NCBI GenBank assembly: GCA_001600095.1 | Contig: BCIX01000002.1 | Span: forward strand, 1,240,001 to 1,304,000 | Source: Bullera alba | Lineage: Eukaryota; Basidiomycota; Tremellomycetes; Tremellales; Bulleraceae | DNA: 64,000 nt | Reading direction: 5' to 3' | Part shown: positions 22,455 to 33,800 of the stretch, piece by piece | Position numbering within the stretch: position 1 is the first letter of the stretch | Layout: the number at the start of each line of letters is the position of its first letter | Made by a program: the position numbers and the translations under genes | The notes under the pieces: generated by a model | Seen by the model: the letters and a program-made list of their open reading frames with translations, nothing else | Told to the model about the DNA's origin: nothing | Databases searched by the model: none

Positions 22455-25400
22455 TCAGAGGTAATACCTCTTCATGTTGGCTCGACGACTCATACCCCTA
22501 CCAAGAGATCAGTGACAGTTCAACAAGATTCGGATATGAGGGACTCACGTAAACGACTTGCGCTTGTAACGCAGGTCTAGCAGTATCCTGTACACGACGA
22601 AGACGAAGCACTCGATAAAGTCGATGAAGATGGCTATCAGGCATATGATGTCGTGTACCACACGTCCAGGTATCGTGAGGGGACCATCATCTTCTGGCTC
22701 TGGCGAGTCCTTGTCGTCGACCCATTCGTCGTCCTCTTCTTCCATGACGTGTAGGCTATCTGGTTCTCGTTCATCAACCTTGGTCGTAGTGCGCCCCTTG
22801 ACCACAGCTCTAGCCTCAGCGGTAACACTCTGGCTAGCGAATTTGGCTTGGTTGGATGACCTGCGACGATGGGCCAGAGCGATGGAGCCATCCGAGGAGC
22901 CATGACGCATGTAGGTTGGCCTACCCTGAGGCTTGGAAGGCGATTGAAGCTGTTCGTATAGCCGACTCCGGGCGTTCTTCGACATGGCCATTGGGTACTT
23001 TGGCGAAGCTTGAACCAACACCTGAGCCTCCGCCATGGCAAGTTTGATGATCGAAGAGGTCTTTCCCGAGGCGAAGACAGATTCGGTCTCGATACCCGAG
23101 TCTTGGGCAGGACCATCGGCGCTGGCTTCCAAAGACGAAGTCTGTGCATCCGCCCATCTAATCTTCCTGGCGGTGAAAGCCTCTTCAAACAGATTCCGAG
23201 CATCTGGGTCCAAAGCAGGGTCGGTGTATCGGTGGAAGAGGCCCTGACTTTGTTTGGGCAGGCCCTCTGGCGGAGCTGGAGAGGTGTATGGTGCAAGAGC
23301 CTCGGCCAAGGATGACAAGGCAGCAGAAACGCTAGCAGGCAGAAGAGCCGGAGGCTCAAAGTACCCTTCAGAGTAAACCGAGCGGCCATCATCATCGGAG
23401 CGATATGAGCCATAAGACCGGGTCGATCGAGCTGAACGTGATGGAGTGGGTCGCAGCACGGAATCCTCGACCAAGCGCAGACTCGACTCTGGTCGATCAC
23501 CATATTCGCTGCCCAGCTCACTACCCAAGGATCTTCCCATCGGCAAGGCACCAATGTTCTTCGAGGGAGATTCTTCGAGCGCTGCAGCGACGAACGCGCT
23601 CATGGCAGCCATGCGTGATGAGATCGTGGCGTATGCTGGCGAGAGTGATGGGGATTTGGACGATGCGGAGCTGGAATCCTTGCCGGCTCTCATAGACCTT
23701 GGAGCTGAGATGCCGGGATTGGATCGATAGGGCGTCGGCCAGGGTGATTTGCGGATTCGGCGCGAGTTGCCAGTTTGCTGAGAGTCCACGGATGAGAACT
23801 GCCTGGTCTCTTCAGGAGCTTGAATGGTGACGGTCGGTGTCCGAGACCGGAACTCGCTGTTCGACGTGTCGGCTTCAGACTGGCTGGAAGGATCCAAGAA
23901 GCTAGACCTCGAGACCTGCTTTCTCGGGCGTCGGTTATCACGATGAATGGCGCTGAGGGTCTGATGACCACGTAAGCCACTGGCCGAGCAGGTGGAGCGG
24001 CCGGATTGTGAGCGAGACGATAACGATGACATGGCCAGGGTACCAGAAAGTCTCATCGGTGTAGTCGCACCAACAGATCGAGATGGCAGAGTGGAGAAAC
24101 GAGACCCATTGACAGATCCGGGATACGATCGAGATGAGATTGAGCTGCCAGACTCGCCGGTCAGCGTCGGCTTTTTCATCTTATCGGTGACCTCGCCCAA
24201 GTCGGGTTCGTAATCCTCGTCTTCGCCATTAACATCGTCTGGGCGGGTTGCTGCTTGCGAAGAGAGAAACTCGGGAAAGGTAGTAGACCCCCAGCGGAAA
24301 GAGGCCTTTTGTCCTTCGATCGGCTCCTGTCGAGGACCAGAGGAGCTGCTTCGCGTGTTTCTGAGAGTTGAGTGGTCATGCTGCCTCCGTAGTGGTCGGT
24401 TACTTCCGTGGTATCCACCAAGTTCGGTCACTAGTGCACCTTCAGCCTGATGAGCCTCCATGTCGGATTCTGCTCGCTCGTAGTCGCGTTGCAATTTTTC
24501 CACTTCTCGCCTCAGTCGAGCTGCAGCCTTTCTTTGACTCTCTTCGCCCTCCATGGCTTCGCTCAAGGCCGCCTCGAGAGCCTGTATCTTCTCCTCGGCG
24601 AGCTCTTGCTGTAAGGCCGAGATTCTGGCGTGGCTCTCCGATGGTCCTACTCGAAGCATAGTCGGAAGAGGCTGCCTTGCCCGTCCAGGTCGAGCATGAT
24701 GTAAAGGGAATGTCAGGTGAACGTCACTTGACCGGACTGTGCGGAAGCGTCCAGAAGATGCGTGAGATTCGGAGCTGATCTCGGCATCCTCATCTTGTGA
24801 GCTGCTGTCATTGCCTTCTGAAAAAGAAGCCGCATGACGCTGGATGCCACGGATATCGCTGCTGGAGTCGGCGGTCAAGTACACGTTGGAAGAGCCTGCC
24901 CTGGAACGAGTTGAAGAGGCTGCTCCATACGAGGAAGCAGATCGCGCACTGCTGGATGAACGACGATTGGTCGGCGATCTGGCGGGCTCGAACAGATTGA
25001 GGAGATCTGGCAAGCGAGTCTTGAGGTCCGAAGGTAGATGTGCCACCAGTCGTTCGTTGCTTTGCAAAGCGCGGTCTGCAACTTCCGCTGCCAGACGTAG
25101 CTCTACCCGTGTCTTATTTAGCTTCTACCAGGCTCACGTCGCGGCAGGTACTGACCTTTTTCTCTCCGGTGTAGCTGTTTCTGGATTTGAGCATACTTTG
25201 CCCTCAAAGTCGCCTCGGACATGCCGATGTCCTCTTCCAGCTCCGGAGATGCCTCTCGCGTATCGGTCCCGGAAGTCGTATTACTGAATGCGCTCTCCAT
25301 GCCTATCGCCTGAGCGGCTTCTGCTGCCCTTCGCTTTCTCTGGGATTCGACCGCCGCGTCCCACCCATCTACAGATGGCCTGGACGAGGTCCCCGAGTCT

Positions 25401-25801
25401 TGACGTAGTGGGGTGGGCGCGCATGTATGTTCGACCATAGCTTCGTCGGAAGAGAGAGGGATCCTGCCGTTACCATATGGCGGAGGAGGCGACGGCTCTG
25501 CAGCGAGTGATTCTGTCGAGGGCAAGGTGGGTGTTCCCACGAAGATTGAAGACATATTGGGTTGACTTCCGGTTGGAGGCTTTTGTCGAGGTGATTCATC
25601 CATGTCCAGAGTGAGACTGATGTTGGCTAGATCTGTAGATGGACTGCCGTGCGCTGCTTGTCGTTCCGGGCGAGGCGCATCATACGTATCGGTCAGGCGC
25701 GTCTTGCGAGAGATTCGCTCGCTGGGTTTGCTGGATGTTGCATGTTTCGAGTAGCTGCCCGGAGGTCGAGGACGTCGGGCGTTGGCTGTAGGGGTGTACA
25801 T
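22455..25801 (-). CDS. Large Ser-rich coiled-coil protein with hydrophobic C-terminal segment
   Basis: Not recognised. About 1,080 residues: the start MYTPTANARRPRPPGSY at 25801, a disordered Ser/Pro region to about 25150, an intron (donor GTCAGT after HRREK), then ELRLAAEVADRALQSNERLV. A coiled coil near 24440-24620 (ARISALQQELAEEKIQALEA, RRLRREVEKL-type heptads) precedes long Ser/Arg-rich sequence. A hydrophobic stretch near 22580-22660 (VHDIICLIAIFIDFIECF, then VFVVYRILLDLRYKRKS) suggests membrane attachment by the tail. The frame runs into GTGAGT with a stop inside it at 22545. A 51-nt intron (22548-22498, branch CTGAT, acceptor TTGGTAG) would extend the end by GMSRRANMKRYYL to 22455, which I prefer. 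Upstream codons (KQQPSRPSTQGE before the Met) look coding, so the true start may lie further 5'. Confidence 0.7.
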
Positions 25802-27529
25802 TTCGCCTTGGGTCGATGGCCTCGACGGCTGTTGCTTGATCGTTCGATGTCTAGGGCGATGTGGTGTAGAGCATTGGTGATAGGAGAATTCGGAGATTTA
25901 CTGTTTGATACGATCCAAGCAGAGAGTGAAAGTTCCTGTCGAGAGGCTTGACCGGACTAGCGTGGCGTCGTTTGTTGCCCAGCTTGAAACCTGACACAGA
26001 TGCTTCGTACACCACGATCGACCTCCACAACGGCGTCTGTATGTGTTTCGTCCTCACACCGCCAGCCTGCTGATGTCACTCGCTTCTCCAGGGGCGCTGT
26101 ATATGACCAAGAGGAATCTGGGAGATAAGTGAGAATCTGTGATAAACCAGGCAATGCTAGATACTTGCAAGTCTCACCAAATATCCCACTGGCCGCTGAA
26201 TGACCTCGATGTCCAGACTTTCTCACGCTGGGAACTCAGGGCAGGGCTGGGCACAGGGAGTGCTGGACTTGCAGTTGACGGACTTGCAGTCGACTCGAGG
26301 ATACGTGCAAGGAGAAAGCGATGTGTGTCAAGTGCTGTTCCATGGAGCTCGCCCGGGCTACCTGACCATCACCGTCGCTGCTTTCATCGTCGTGGTCGTT
26401 GTTGTTGTTGACTTTGCTTCTGAGCTGTACGACGCGTCTCAGTTTTGACTTTCCCACTGCCGTTGCTCTTCTCTGCCGTCATTTGCCACCTATCTTCAGC
26501 CACCAACATCACCCCGCTCTGCCTCCCTCCGGCCTCCTCCCTCCTTCTCCACAGCCCACAAAGCATCTGCATGAGATCGACGACGTCAAGGCTCGTCAAG
26601 GTGCTGAACAAGTTCAACGGAATGGGTCATATCATCGCCGGGTCCTCGGAAGCAAGCAGACTCCCTCAGACAGCCTCAGACTCCAGCCAGACATTCCCAA
26701 ACTTTGTTTACATTCCCACGTTTCAGAAAGTTTATGACTTCGCATGTGCCCAGGAACGGGGGCGAATCTAATCAACAGCCAATCAGCAGCCCGACTGCAG
26801 CCCCCCGTTCGCCGTGGCTGCCAGAGTCCAGACGAGCGCGAGCACTTGCCTGCTAATTGAGGCCAATTGCCAAGTGATGATGCATGATGGTTGGACGTTA
26901 CAGGTTGAATGTCGAACTGTGCATCCACGACCGACGATATTGGGCCAAAGACCATATCATCGTCCGCAGAAAGCAAAGCAGGAGCCAACATATTAGGACA
27001 CGCTTGTGTACGCCACGACAGTCCTCATTCTGAGCACTTTCGCTCTGCGAGCTGCGGCAGTCAGAGCAGGCGTTCCAACAGTCTACAAGGGGCCAAGTAC
27101 AAAGGGAAGATCTATGCCTCACGCCTTGTGCTGGCAACGGCTCAGCACCCATCACACAATACGGCCCTACGGACTTTTGCTAAGATCTGAATGACGTGCG
27201 GATATTCGTTACTCGTCGTCGACTCATCGCCCCCCATCCCCCACTGCTCTCCATTGCAGTACTACCCCTATCTTGGTGGTGAGTGACTCCGTGTTAGGGA
27301 TTTGAAACGACTCTACGCGTAGAGTCTCCTGATGGTCGAAACGCGTCGCAGGCTTTCTTCTTCGATGCAAAGGATAGCCTGACTCTATGCGAAAGCCGCA
27401 GGAGGCTGCCTGATGACCGCGAATGGTTATAATAAGCCGAACAGTCTACTCACGTAGGGGTCTTGTCTCCCTCAACCACATCCTCTTTCTCCTTTGCACA
27501 CCCAAATATCCAACTAAACCGAAGTAGAC
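25802..27529. promoter_or_regulatory. Long intergenic region between two divergent genes
   Basis: 1.7 kb between the coiled-coil gene (-) and a small unknown gene (+). Many short ORFs exist on both strands, but none has family resemblance or a clear splice chain. Upstream exons of the coiled-coil gene may be hidden in 25802-25930. CAA/GTT trinucleotide runs occur near 26395-26410, and a direct repeat GGACTTGCAGT(T/C)GAC near 26267-26293. MCB-like sites lie at 27309-27346 (separate entry). Confidence 0.45.
27309..27346. promoter_or_regulatory. Perfect 18-bp palindrome with MCB core, plus a second MCB
   Basis: GACTCTACGCGTAGAGTC at 27309-27326 is a perfect palindrome centred on ACGCGT, the MluI cell-cycle box bound by MBF (Mbp1/Swi6) in fungi. 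A second ACGCGT lies at 27341-27346 and a partial copy, GACTCTATGCG, at about 27380. The sites are roughly 185-220 bp before the ATG at 27530. The sequence is certain; a cell-cycle role is inference. Confidence 0.6.
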
Positions 27530-28388
27530 ATGGCGCAGCCTCAGCGATCTACCGCAGATGAACAGCCTCCAATGCCAGAGAGTGGTCGCAGAAGCACAAT
27601 CGATCGGAGGATGGACTGAACGTGGCACCTGACACCGCCAGCAATGATGCCGAAGCTGAAGAAGGCGAGAAGGATCTTTACAACAGCGTCCCGTGTCTTT
27701 CGATGCTGATCACTCAGAGCGTCTACCAAGAGAATGGTGAGTCGGTCTGTTGATCTTCGCCGTTCTCTTGTAGACGACATGGCTGATGAACTTGGTGGTA
27801 ACCTGTGGTAACAGGCAACGTGCCGGTCACACCAACCAAGGTCTCCAAACCTCCCCTCGGGCCTACATGGGACAAGGATGGCTACTACCATGACGACCCC
27901 AGTCTCGTACCCAGGTGGCAACTGAGCTCTTCTGATGACGATGACGACTTCGTTTACGACAACTCAGCCATCACCCATCTGGCATTCTGGTGACGAAGTA
28001 CTTCTCCCAAGCGGGACAGAATCAGGAGATCCCGGACAAATTCACCGTCAAGACTGTGCCGCTTCAGGAGTCAAGCTCAGGGAGGGGCCTCGCCATCCAT
28101 TCACCAGTCCCGCCCAGCGAGGAAGAATGGGAGCGGAAATGTCGGACTGAGTACTTCAGCGGGACCACGACCACCAGATACTTTGACAAGCAAGGCGCTC
28201 AACAATGCTTTGAAGAGTACAAGCAAGAGTACGTTGGCACGACCCAGTCCGTGTGGGATACCGGGACTTTGGATGTCAGTGCTCCGAACAAGGGCCGACC
28301 GAAGAAGGATGTCGCTTCAATGACATTCACTCGCCGTGAGCCCAGTTCCGCCGAGCAGAAGGATCTCGAGACCGAGACTAGCTTATGA
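27530..28388 (+). CDS. Unrecognised small acidic protein; apparent frame break near the 5' end
   Basis: No known domain. An ATG in good context at 27530 gives MAQPQRSTADEQPPMPESGR but meets a stop at 27617. The protein-like reading that follows (NVAPDTASNDAEAEEGEKDL, then YNSVPCLSMLITQSVYQENG) is in another frame, and no intron reconciles the two. After an intron (donor GTGAGTC at about 27737, acceptor GTAACAG at 27814) the frame continues GNVPVTPTKVSKPPLGP. Removing 27924-27976 (GTGGCA...AACTCAG) then joins SLVPS to HHPSGILVTKYFSQAGQNQ. The final exon includes FDKQGAQQCFEEYKQEYVG and ends DLETETSL. Without the first ATG the gene could start at the Met at 27701. A real frameshift, a sequencing error or a missed 5' structure are all possible. 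Confidence 0.45.
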
Positions 28389-28785
28389 TTAAATATGATC
28401 CTGAGACTTCTCTTCTAAACACTGATTGGATCATTGGATGCATCGCGTTGGCTGATGTCTGATGGTGGCGGTCAAGACTGATGCCGACTGATGGTTGATG
28501 GTAAAGATAAGACCCCCAAAAAGGGGGATTGGCGCCGATCCTCCACATCATCAGTCAAAATTTCGCAGAACAGCTTGATCCAGCTTGATCCCTTATCTCC
28601 ATCGGGACCCACCTTTCTCTTGCTCATTCGACGCAATTACCGAGGGCGATCTGCTATAAAGGATGCGATACCTGGTGCAATTATACCTATGTCAGAGAGG
28701 TAGACGTCCGTTCCACTCTAAACTCCATAATCACCGGTTCCCCAGCGGCATACCTCGTCTGTCCCGTCAGCGCTCGTTAGCGCAA
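28389..28785. other. Intergenic between two tandem small genes
   Basis: 397 bp, with loosely repeated CTGATG words near 28440-28500 and a C/T-rich stretch near 28600. No gene or clear regulatory site was seen. Confidence 0.4.
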
Positions 28786-29330
28786 ATGGCGTTGACCGTC
28801 TCGCCCACAGGTGGAGGCCCTAGAGAAATCAAGCGAGCCGTGCAAGTCTTCCAGAGGGAACCCGCCTTTTATCAGGACGCATGGGTGGAGCTTGGCCCGT
28901 TCTTTGATCACATTGCCGATCAACTCGTCAGAGACCATGCTTTCGTGATGAACGATGTGGGTACTTCTGGGTGTTGATAGATCGCTGACACAATCAGACT
29001 GGCATCAATGAACCCTACTCGATCAGTCTCGCCTCGACAATCAATTCCGAGCAGATCATTCGCCTTCCCAGGGAGTTTGACCAGGCGCAAGTCGAAAAGC
29101 TGGCCACCCCAAGTCGGGCTCCGGGTTTGCACACTCCGTTGACTCTCAATGCCATCGCCCCTCTGTTCGACCTAGTCTGTATCTTGCAGTGCTTGCTCCC
29201 TCCTCGGACCGGCAATGATCATTCCGTCCCCAACAGATCATGGTTGAAGAAACACGAGGCGATGATAAGGGATGTGATGGGAGATAGCCACTTTCGTCAC
29301 TTGCTAGAGGCTGCTAGTAAGGTGGATTAG
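28786..29330 (+). CDS. Unrecognised small protein (about 167 aa)
   Basis: Two exons separated by a 41-nt intron (28957-28997, donor GTGGGT, acceptor AATCAG). The start MALTVSPTGGGPREIKRAVQ leads to VFQREPAFYQDAWVELG and FFDHIADQLVRDHAFVMND, spliced to TGINEPYSISLAST. Hydrophobic but not membrane-like stretches follow (IAPLFDLVCILQCLLPP), ending in a helical tail FRHLLEAASKVD. The composition is that of a soluble, mostly helical protein; no family is recognised. The gene is tail-to-tail with the complex I subunit NuzM, with only 48 bp between stop codons, so the two transcripts probably overlap. Confidence 0.65.
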
Positions 29331-29378
29331 CGGATAGTGGATAAGGCGGGCTACATATCATGCATGTGACAAATCCCT

Positions 29379-30402
29379 CTACCTGTATCCGATCATTGGG
29401 AAGTAAGCGTCCGGGTCGTGGGGGATCTCGTCGCCTGAGACTGGAATCCATTTGCCGCCCTGCTTGGGTGGTAGAGGTGGCAGGCCGCTGCTTTGCGATG
29501 CTGTCTGTATGCCACCGCCAACGAAAGACGATCCTTGAGGGAGTTTGGCCAAGACGGTTGTGAGAGATGGCGCTTCCGACGTTGCAACAGCTTTTTCGGC
29601 TAGTTCGGCGCTGGGAGCGATCGCCGACGAGTTCTGCGGGACCTCGAGTTTGGCCTCTGGCGATGGGAGAGAAGCGAGAGATGGAGAGGCGAGAAGGAGG
29701 TTGGATAAGTGGGCTTGAGTGACGGTGGATGTCTGAGGATACGATCGTCTGGCCTACACGAGCTGTTAGTTCGATGAAAGATGGCAGTTCACTTGTCAAA
29801 CGCACGTCTCTCTTGTAGTACTGCAATCACAAGTCAGCTGAGTACACTAGTCAAAGTATAAGAGGTCACTCACTGGGTTGAAGGCTACGTCGCTGGCTTT
29901 CGTAGCAGGAGTCGCATACCGCTCCGTTCGCGAACCAGGCTGGGGAAATCGGTTAAGGGTGGGTAGAGGCAGACCCGACGAGATCTCGGGGTTAACGACG
30001 ACAGCATCTCCTACGGACAAGCAACATCAGTACGTTCTCCGCGAACATAGCGGCAATTGCTCACTGAACTTCTTCCAGAAGCCCTATAAACGAAACGTTA
30101 GCAGATGATCGCGATTGTGCGAACTGCGTCCCAGAGTTCGCCGGATCATGGACACCCCGATGAGTTTCCGCGCAATGACTCCTTCCTGTTCCGCACTATT
30201 CCATCTCCCTCGCGGTGCGTGTAACGAGGTATGATAGGATATCCAGCTGAACGACTCCATGCTCCGTTGCTCGGTGCTGATAACTCGAAGGACGACTCAC
30301 GGTTGGCGCGGCGTGATACAAGGTGTGATCCGCCGACATTGGCTTTGGAGTTTCAGCCGCTGTCTTAGCAGCATTCCTCAGTACTGCTGTGGCTCTCGAC
30401 AT
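29379..30402 (-). CDS. nuzM: NADH:ubiquinone oxidoreductase (complex I) subunit NuzM, 21.3 kDa type
   Basis: Fungal accessory subunit of mitochondrial complex I. Five exons: MSRATAVLRNAAKTAAETPK... to HAAPT; a 19-nt exon (30065-30083) giving GFWKKF; RDAVVVNPEISSGLPLPTLN continuing to RTERYATPATKASDVAFNP; a 15-nt exon (29806-29820) giving YYKRD; and a final exon starting ARRSYPQTSTVTQAHLSNLL. The family signature (VVNPEISSG, then ATPATKASD, then a KRD-x-RR-x-YPQ-x-S-x-VTQ motif) spans four exons and is restored only when both tiny exons are used. The C-terminus is Pro-rich, with PPKQGGKWIPVSGDEIPHDP and the end PMIGYR. About 215 residues, matching the size class. The name is recalled from the family signature; a search would confirm it. 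Confidence 0.78.
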
Positions 30403-30865
30403 GGTGCTCAGGTGGTCTCGATACCGGTGTTTCTGCTGTCGACGTTTACAGGCTGCTCATGACTGTGATTGCCGCTTTGTTCATTGGACGGAGGAGGTAG
30501 AGGAACGGAAGTAAAAACCGACAGGGCGAGCGGGATCAAATCCACGTGTTTGGTTTGTGGAGACCCGCGTTGCACTCTGACACGCTTTTAACCGTGCTGG
30601 TCAGTGGTGAAGACGTCGAGTAGCGTGTAATTGGCGTGTAGGATTGTGAGCAAAGCTTGAATGGCTGGATAACTCTGGGGATGAGGTATCGATAGCCTCA
30701 TTTCGGTGGTATCTCTGCTTTGAAATCATCTCGATCTCGAAAGGACTTCGCACCATCCCAAGTTGGCGCTGCGACATCCAGGTCGCATCATCTGATCGTG
30801 GCTTGATGGAGAGACTGTCAATGGTTGTCGATGCGTGACATGGACAAGCAGGCTCGCGCACTATC
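30403..30865. promoter_or_regulatory. Divergent promoter between nuzM and the Fab1-like kinase
   Basis: 463 bp between two start codons. No upstream exon able to encode a FYVE zinc finger was found here on the + strand. No distinct motif recognised. Confidence 0.5.
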
Positions 30866-33800
30866 ATGGAGATACCCTTAGTCCCCACTCTTGACGATTC
30901 ACCGCCCCCGGACTCGCCTCCGCCGACATCGTTCGCCCCATCTCGGACCTATCCACCTCGCTCGAGCTCACCACCGTTGCCGCCAAGGAAGAACGCGCTC
31001 GGTTTACCACCCAGCTACTCGAGACACCTGAGAGCACTCCTACACCAATGGCTGGGTCAGCAGACGCGTCAAGTGGACTCTGGGCTACCCCGCCAGAATA
31101 CTCAGGAGAAGACAGAGCCACTATGGTCCGAGGAAAGGGTGTTGGAAATCGAGAAAGCGATTTGGGAAGGAGCAGTCTTGCCCAAAGGAAGTGGGACTTC
31201 CACTCGCCATCCAGGTCTCATCGATCTCCCTTGGAATGAATGGGAGCTGGCTGCGGCTCATCGGCGCAAGGTCTGGAAGGAAGATGGCCGTTCGACCAGG
31301 GGAAAGACAGGTGGTGGTACAAAGCTACCAGGAAAGCCTCTAGTGGCAGGTGACGACACCGATAGCTTGAATGGCACAATTTCGGTGCCTCCTACTCCGC
31401 CCTCAAAGTCCTCATCCACCGGTGGACTACTTGGTCTTGACCTCTCGCGAGAATCATCCAAAACGTCTGTACACTCAATTTCGACGACCGATGATGATAG
31501 CAGCAGTGCAAGGCAGGTCTACAGCTTAATTCAGGCCTTGGCCGCAGCCAGGGGTTTCGTGAGCCTGGAGATGGCTAAGCGTGATGAATGGGAAGTAGTG
31601 GAAGGTACGTGAAGCGTGTTCCGCTGTCACTGTCACTCACGTAAGCTCACAATCCATCTTCATCACAGACCGGGTACCGCAAGGAATGCCCTCTTATCGT
31701 CAGCTCCCTGGCGCATTCCCCCAATCATCACATATCGACCATCCACCTCAACAGTCGACTGACAGCCTAGCTACAGCTCCCCCGGATGTAGATCCAGCTG
31801 AAGACTCGAACACGCTTGTCAAACCGCTCGTCTGCCTTCATTTCCCATTACCAACCGAAACCGCCAGCACAAGCACGATCCACTTGAAACGACACGACTC
31901 TGCTGGGATGGACAATCTAGAAGGCGGCCAGTCCTCTCAAGGCAGATGGTGGTCCGGTTCCGGTTCTGGACGACGGTGGAGTGGGATGAGCACGTCTCTC
32001 GGTCGGGGAATTGTGGATGATCCTCTCCAAATCGGATTCGTCTCGGGACAGTACGCCTTACCGGACTCCACCGAAGAATCAGTCGATGGTCAACAGCGGA
32101 GCACTCGCGGCAGCACTTCCCAGACCAAAGACGGCCCAATTTCAGGCGCCGAATCGCACGATTCTGATACGGCGTCAACGGTGTCGTCTTTGACTCAGCG
32201 TGCAGACTCTCGTTTCCGCCCCAAAGCTAAGAGCTACATCATTGGGGGAGGCTTCGATGACATACCGCGATCCGCTGTATCCGACAAGAGGTTCAGAGTC
32301 GTGGGAGGTACTATCGTCGTCAGAGGCATCAGTCGGGAAGAGGAACAGCTGGCCGTGCAGCGGGTTCTCCAGGTCTTGGTGAGCATGATACCTGTCGTTG
32401 TGTGATTCATCTGACCGCCATTACTTCCAGCTTTTCGCCATTCAAGCCATGCACCTCGAGCTAGAGCTATTGGATACGTTTCGCGTTCCCCGAGAAGCGG
32501 ACGCGCCACCTGTACCGCCCAGAGCAGCTATGTCGGTGCAGCGATCTACCTCGTCCTCATACGGTGGATTGAAACGGAATGGATCTGCTCGAGAGAGAGG
32601 CACGAGAGCGAAAGGCTTTCTCCAACGATTGGGAAAGGATACAAAGGGGCTGTTTGATGGGTTTATAGGGAAGGCGAGGCACCAAGAGGACGCGGACTCC
32701 CCACCTCGGTCACCCGTCAAAGATAGATTCATCCCGACGTCCGGACTACCTGGGACTGCGCCAGAAAACAGTTCCGAATCTCCATCATCGTCAAGACCGG
32801 GCACTCCAATGACGAGCAGTTCGACCGACAAACATGTCGAGCTTCTTCATAAACTGGAACACATTCTACCCTCCACAACTCCGCTCCTGGCTCTGCCTAT
32901 GCCAGCGGTGCTACTGCGGGTTCAAGAGGAGCGTCGACTACGGAAACAAAAAGTGCTGCAGGAAACGCCAACCGCACCCAGCTCGGCATTCCGCTTACCT
33001 GGTACCATGGGAACATCCGCCTTTTCCGCTGCAATCGGTCAAGATATACCTGCGACCGGGACTGCGAGCCGGTCTTATAGAGTCGGCGGAGACGTTCGGA
33101 CCGGGCTTGGAGTCTTGATGAATGACATCGAGACATTTGGGGGTTGGCAAAAGCTACAAAGGCTGGACGTTCTCAGAGCTACGAGAGTCCAGCCTACGAT
33201 CAACAAGTTAAGCTCCAAGGAGACTGAGTATTACTCGCTATGTGAAAAGCCTACCGTGGAACGATTCGCTTTTTGGAGCAACACCTTGGACGAATCGATT
33301 GCTTCTTTCACCGCCGGTCTGCTGGAAAACGGCGAGGTTTGCAAAAAGCCAGGTTGCGTTGTTGAAGCGGAAGGTCACCAGACTTTGTGGTATCACAATC
33401 ACAGCAAGGTTATCATGCACGTGCACAAGGATTCGGGGCCAGAAGTGGTAAGAGAGCAAATCGATGCCTGGATCAGATGTACCAGGTGTGATAGCAGGAG
33501 TCAGCCGCGACCTCTGACCCAGTCTGCAGCGTGAGTGTTTGATGCGTTTGTTGCGGAAAGACTTAGCTGACAAGTTGCATAGCTTGTATTCTTGGGGAAA
33601 ACTCCTGGAACTGTGAGTCAACCTTTGCGACCGCGACTGACGAATAGGATCATATACACTCACCTCTTGGTCCCGTTCGACCTCTGCGAGCATTCCAAAT
33701 CATCGGGCGGGTCGCCCATCTCGACGTCGTCCTTTGTTTATCACCTAAGAACGAGCAAGGCCGTTGTCACGCTGCAAGCCGAACCAATCATCGTTCTCGA

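Noticed and set aside
26399..26771. Overlapping + strand ORFs in the long intergenic region
   Set aside because: Two frames look equally (un)likely, composition is biased by CT-rich DNA and no splice chain extends them.
29314..29826. 170-codon minus-strand frame overlapping nuzM
   Set aside because: It is an out-of-frame shadow; the spliced nuzM frame carries the family signature.
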